From NCBI GenBank assembly GCA_023435545.1, contig JAEYRQ010000530.1:1-6713 (forward strand): 6,713 nt of DNA, given 5' to 3'. The translations under genes and the position numbers were made by a program. The notes under the pieces are model-generated. The model ran no database searches. It was not told where the DNA came from and saw only the letters and a list, made by a program, of their open reading frames with translations. The first letter of the stretch is position 1. Each line of letters opens with the position of its first letter. Shown here one piece after another: positions 6,114 through 6,713 of the stretch. This DNA is from Pseudomonadota bacterium. Lineage in GTDB: Bacteria > Pseudomonadota > Alphaproteobacteria > Rhizobiales > Tepidamorphaceae.

Positions 6114-6713
6114 ATGCTGCCCTTCCGCAATCCGCTGCAACGCGCGCCCCTGCAACACGTGACGGCGAGCCGCCGCCAGTTCCTGATCGGCGCCGCGGCG
6201 TCGGCCGGCGGTCTCGCTGTCGGCTATCACCTGCTGCGCTCCGCCCCCGCCTCGGCACAGGCCGAGACCAATACGTCCAACCCGTTCGCGGCCTATATCG
6301 AAATCACCCCGGACGACCGGATAGTCATCCACTCCTCGCAGTTCGACATGGGCCAGGGCGCCTATTTCGGCATCGCCACCCTGGTGATGGAGGAACTCGG
6401 AGGCGACTGGTCGAAGGTCGAGGTGGTCGGCGTGTCCGGGGACATCAAGCTCTACGGCAACCTCACCTGGGGCGGCGTCGCCCAGGGGACGGGCGGATCG
6501 TCCTCGATCGCCTCGTCCTGGGAGCGCTACCGTCGCGCCGGTGCCACGGCACGCGCGATGCTGGTCGCAGCCGTGGCGGAAGCCTGGTCCGTCCCGGAGG
6601 AGGAGATCACCGTCACCGGTGGCGTGCTCTCGCACGCTTCGGGCTGGTCGGCGCGTTTCGGCGAGCACGCCGAGGCGGCCGCCGCACGGCCGGTGCCGCT
6701 CGAGGTGCCGCTG
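6114..6713 (+). CDS. iorB: Isoquinoline 1-oxidoreductase-type molybdopterin subunit (IorB family), N-terminal part
   Basis: The first 200 residues of a protein that runs off the window; IorB proteins are usually around 700-780 residues. A Tat signal is clear: SRRQFL at 19-24, a hydrophobic stretch (about 24-41), and APASAQA with likely cleavage after residue 48 or 50. The folded cofactor-loaded enzyme is therefore probably exported to the periplasm. The mature part starts with IEITPDDRIVIHSSQFDMGQG (62-82), followed by MEELGGDW (91-98) and WGGVAQGTGGSSSI (119-132), then WERYRRAGATARAML (135-149). These are typical of the xanthine dehydrogenase/IorB large-subunit superfamily. Most molybdopterin-cytosine-dinucleotide contacts and the catalytic Glu lie beyond the edge. 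GGAGG (6102-6106) precedes the ATG by 7 nt. It is coupled to iorA (2-bp gap). The substrate is unknown; a cytochrome c or XdhC-like gene might follow downstream. Confidence 0.93.
   Translation, partial: MLPFRNPLQRAPLQHVTASRRQFLIGAAASAGGLAVGYHLLRSAPASAQAETNTSNPFAAYIEITPDDRIVIHSSQFDMGQGAYFGIATLVMEELGGDWSKVEVVGVSGDIKLYGNLTWGGVAQGTGGSSSIASSWERYRRAGATARAMLVAAVAEAWSVPEEEITVTGGVLSHASGWSARFGEHAEAAAARPVPLEVPL

Overview
The window looks like ordinary chromosomal DNA from a GC-rich alphaproteobacterium, probably Hyphomicrobiales or a neighbouring order. This is an inference from the high G+C, strong codon bias, a DUF1127 protein, the fused cobalamin-dependent ribonucleotide reductase and the IorAB-type molybdenum enzyme. 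No rRNA, tRNA, CRISPR array, insertion sequence or phage gene was seen. Base composition is even across the window, so nothing points to a recent insertion.

Layout, left to right. (1) Bases 1-225 hold the 3' end of a plsC-like acyltransferase gene (+). It converges on (2) a YafY-type HTH/WYL regulator (247-972, -). (3) The 191-bp gap between the regulator and the next gene holds a striking operator array: five TGACA/TGTCA half-sites spaced 11-12 bp apart, which form two perfect 18-bp palindromes 34 bp apart. (4) A small DUF1127 protein (1164-1433, +) and a VOC/glyoxalase-fold protein (1462-1836, +) follow, each with its own Shine-Dalgarno, probably as one transcript under the YafY-type regulator. 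(5) A secreted protein of unknown function (1818-2852, -) overlaps the VOC gene tail to tail by 19 bp. (6) Divergent from it is nrdJ (about 3070-5448, +), an adenosylcobalamin-dependent ribonucleotide reductase with a fused TSCPD domain and zinc ribbon, preceded by a good sigma70-like promoter. (7) After a 204-bp gap come iorA (5653-6111, +) and iorB (6114 to the window edge, +), the [2Fe-2S] and molybdopterin subunits of an isoquinoline 1-oxidoreductase-type enzyme. IorB carries a Tat signal.

How the genes relate. The regulator, operator array, DUF1127 and VOC genes form one plausible regulatory module. nrdJ supplies deoxyribonucleotides with or without oxygen when B12 is available. iorAB is a periplasmic oxidation system whose substrate cannot be read from the sequence. 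I see no direct functional link between these modules.

Novelty. I find no clear undescribed multi-gene system. The points most worth a second look are the helically phased operator array, DUF1127 as a candidate member of a WYL-type regulon, and the secreted protein of unknown function.
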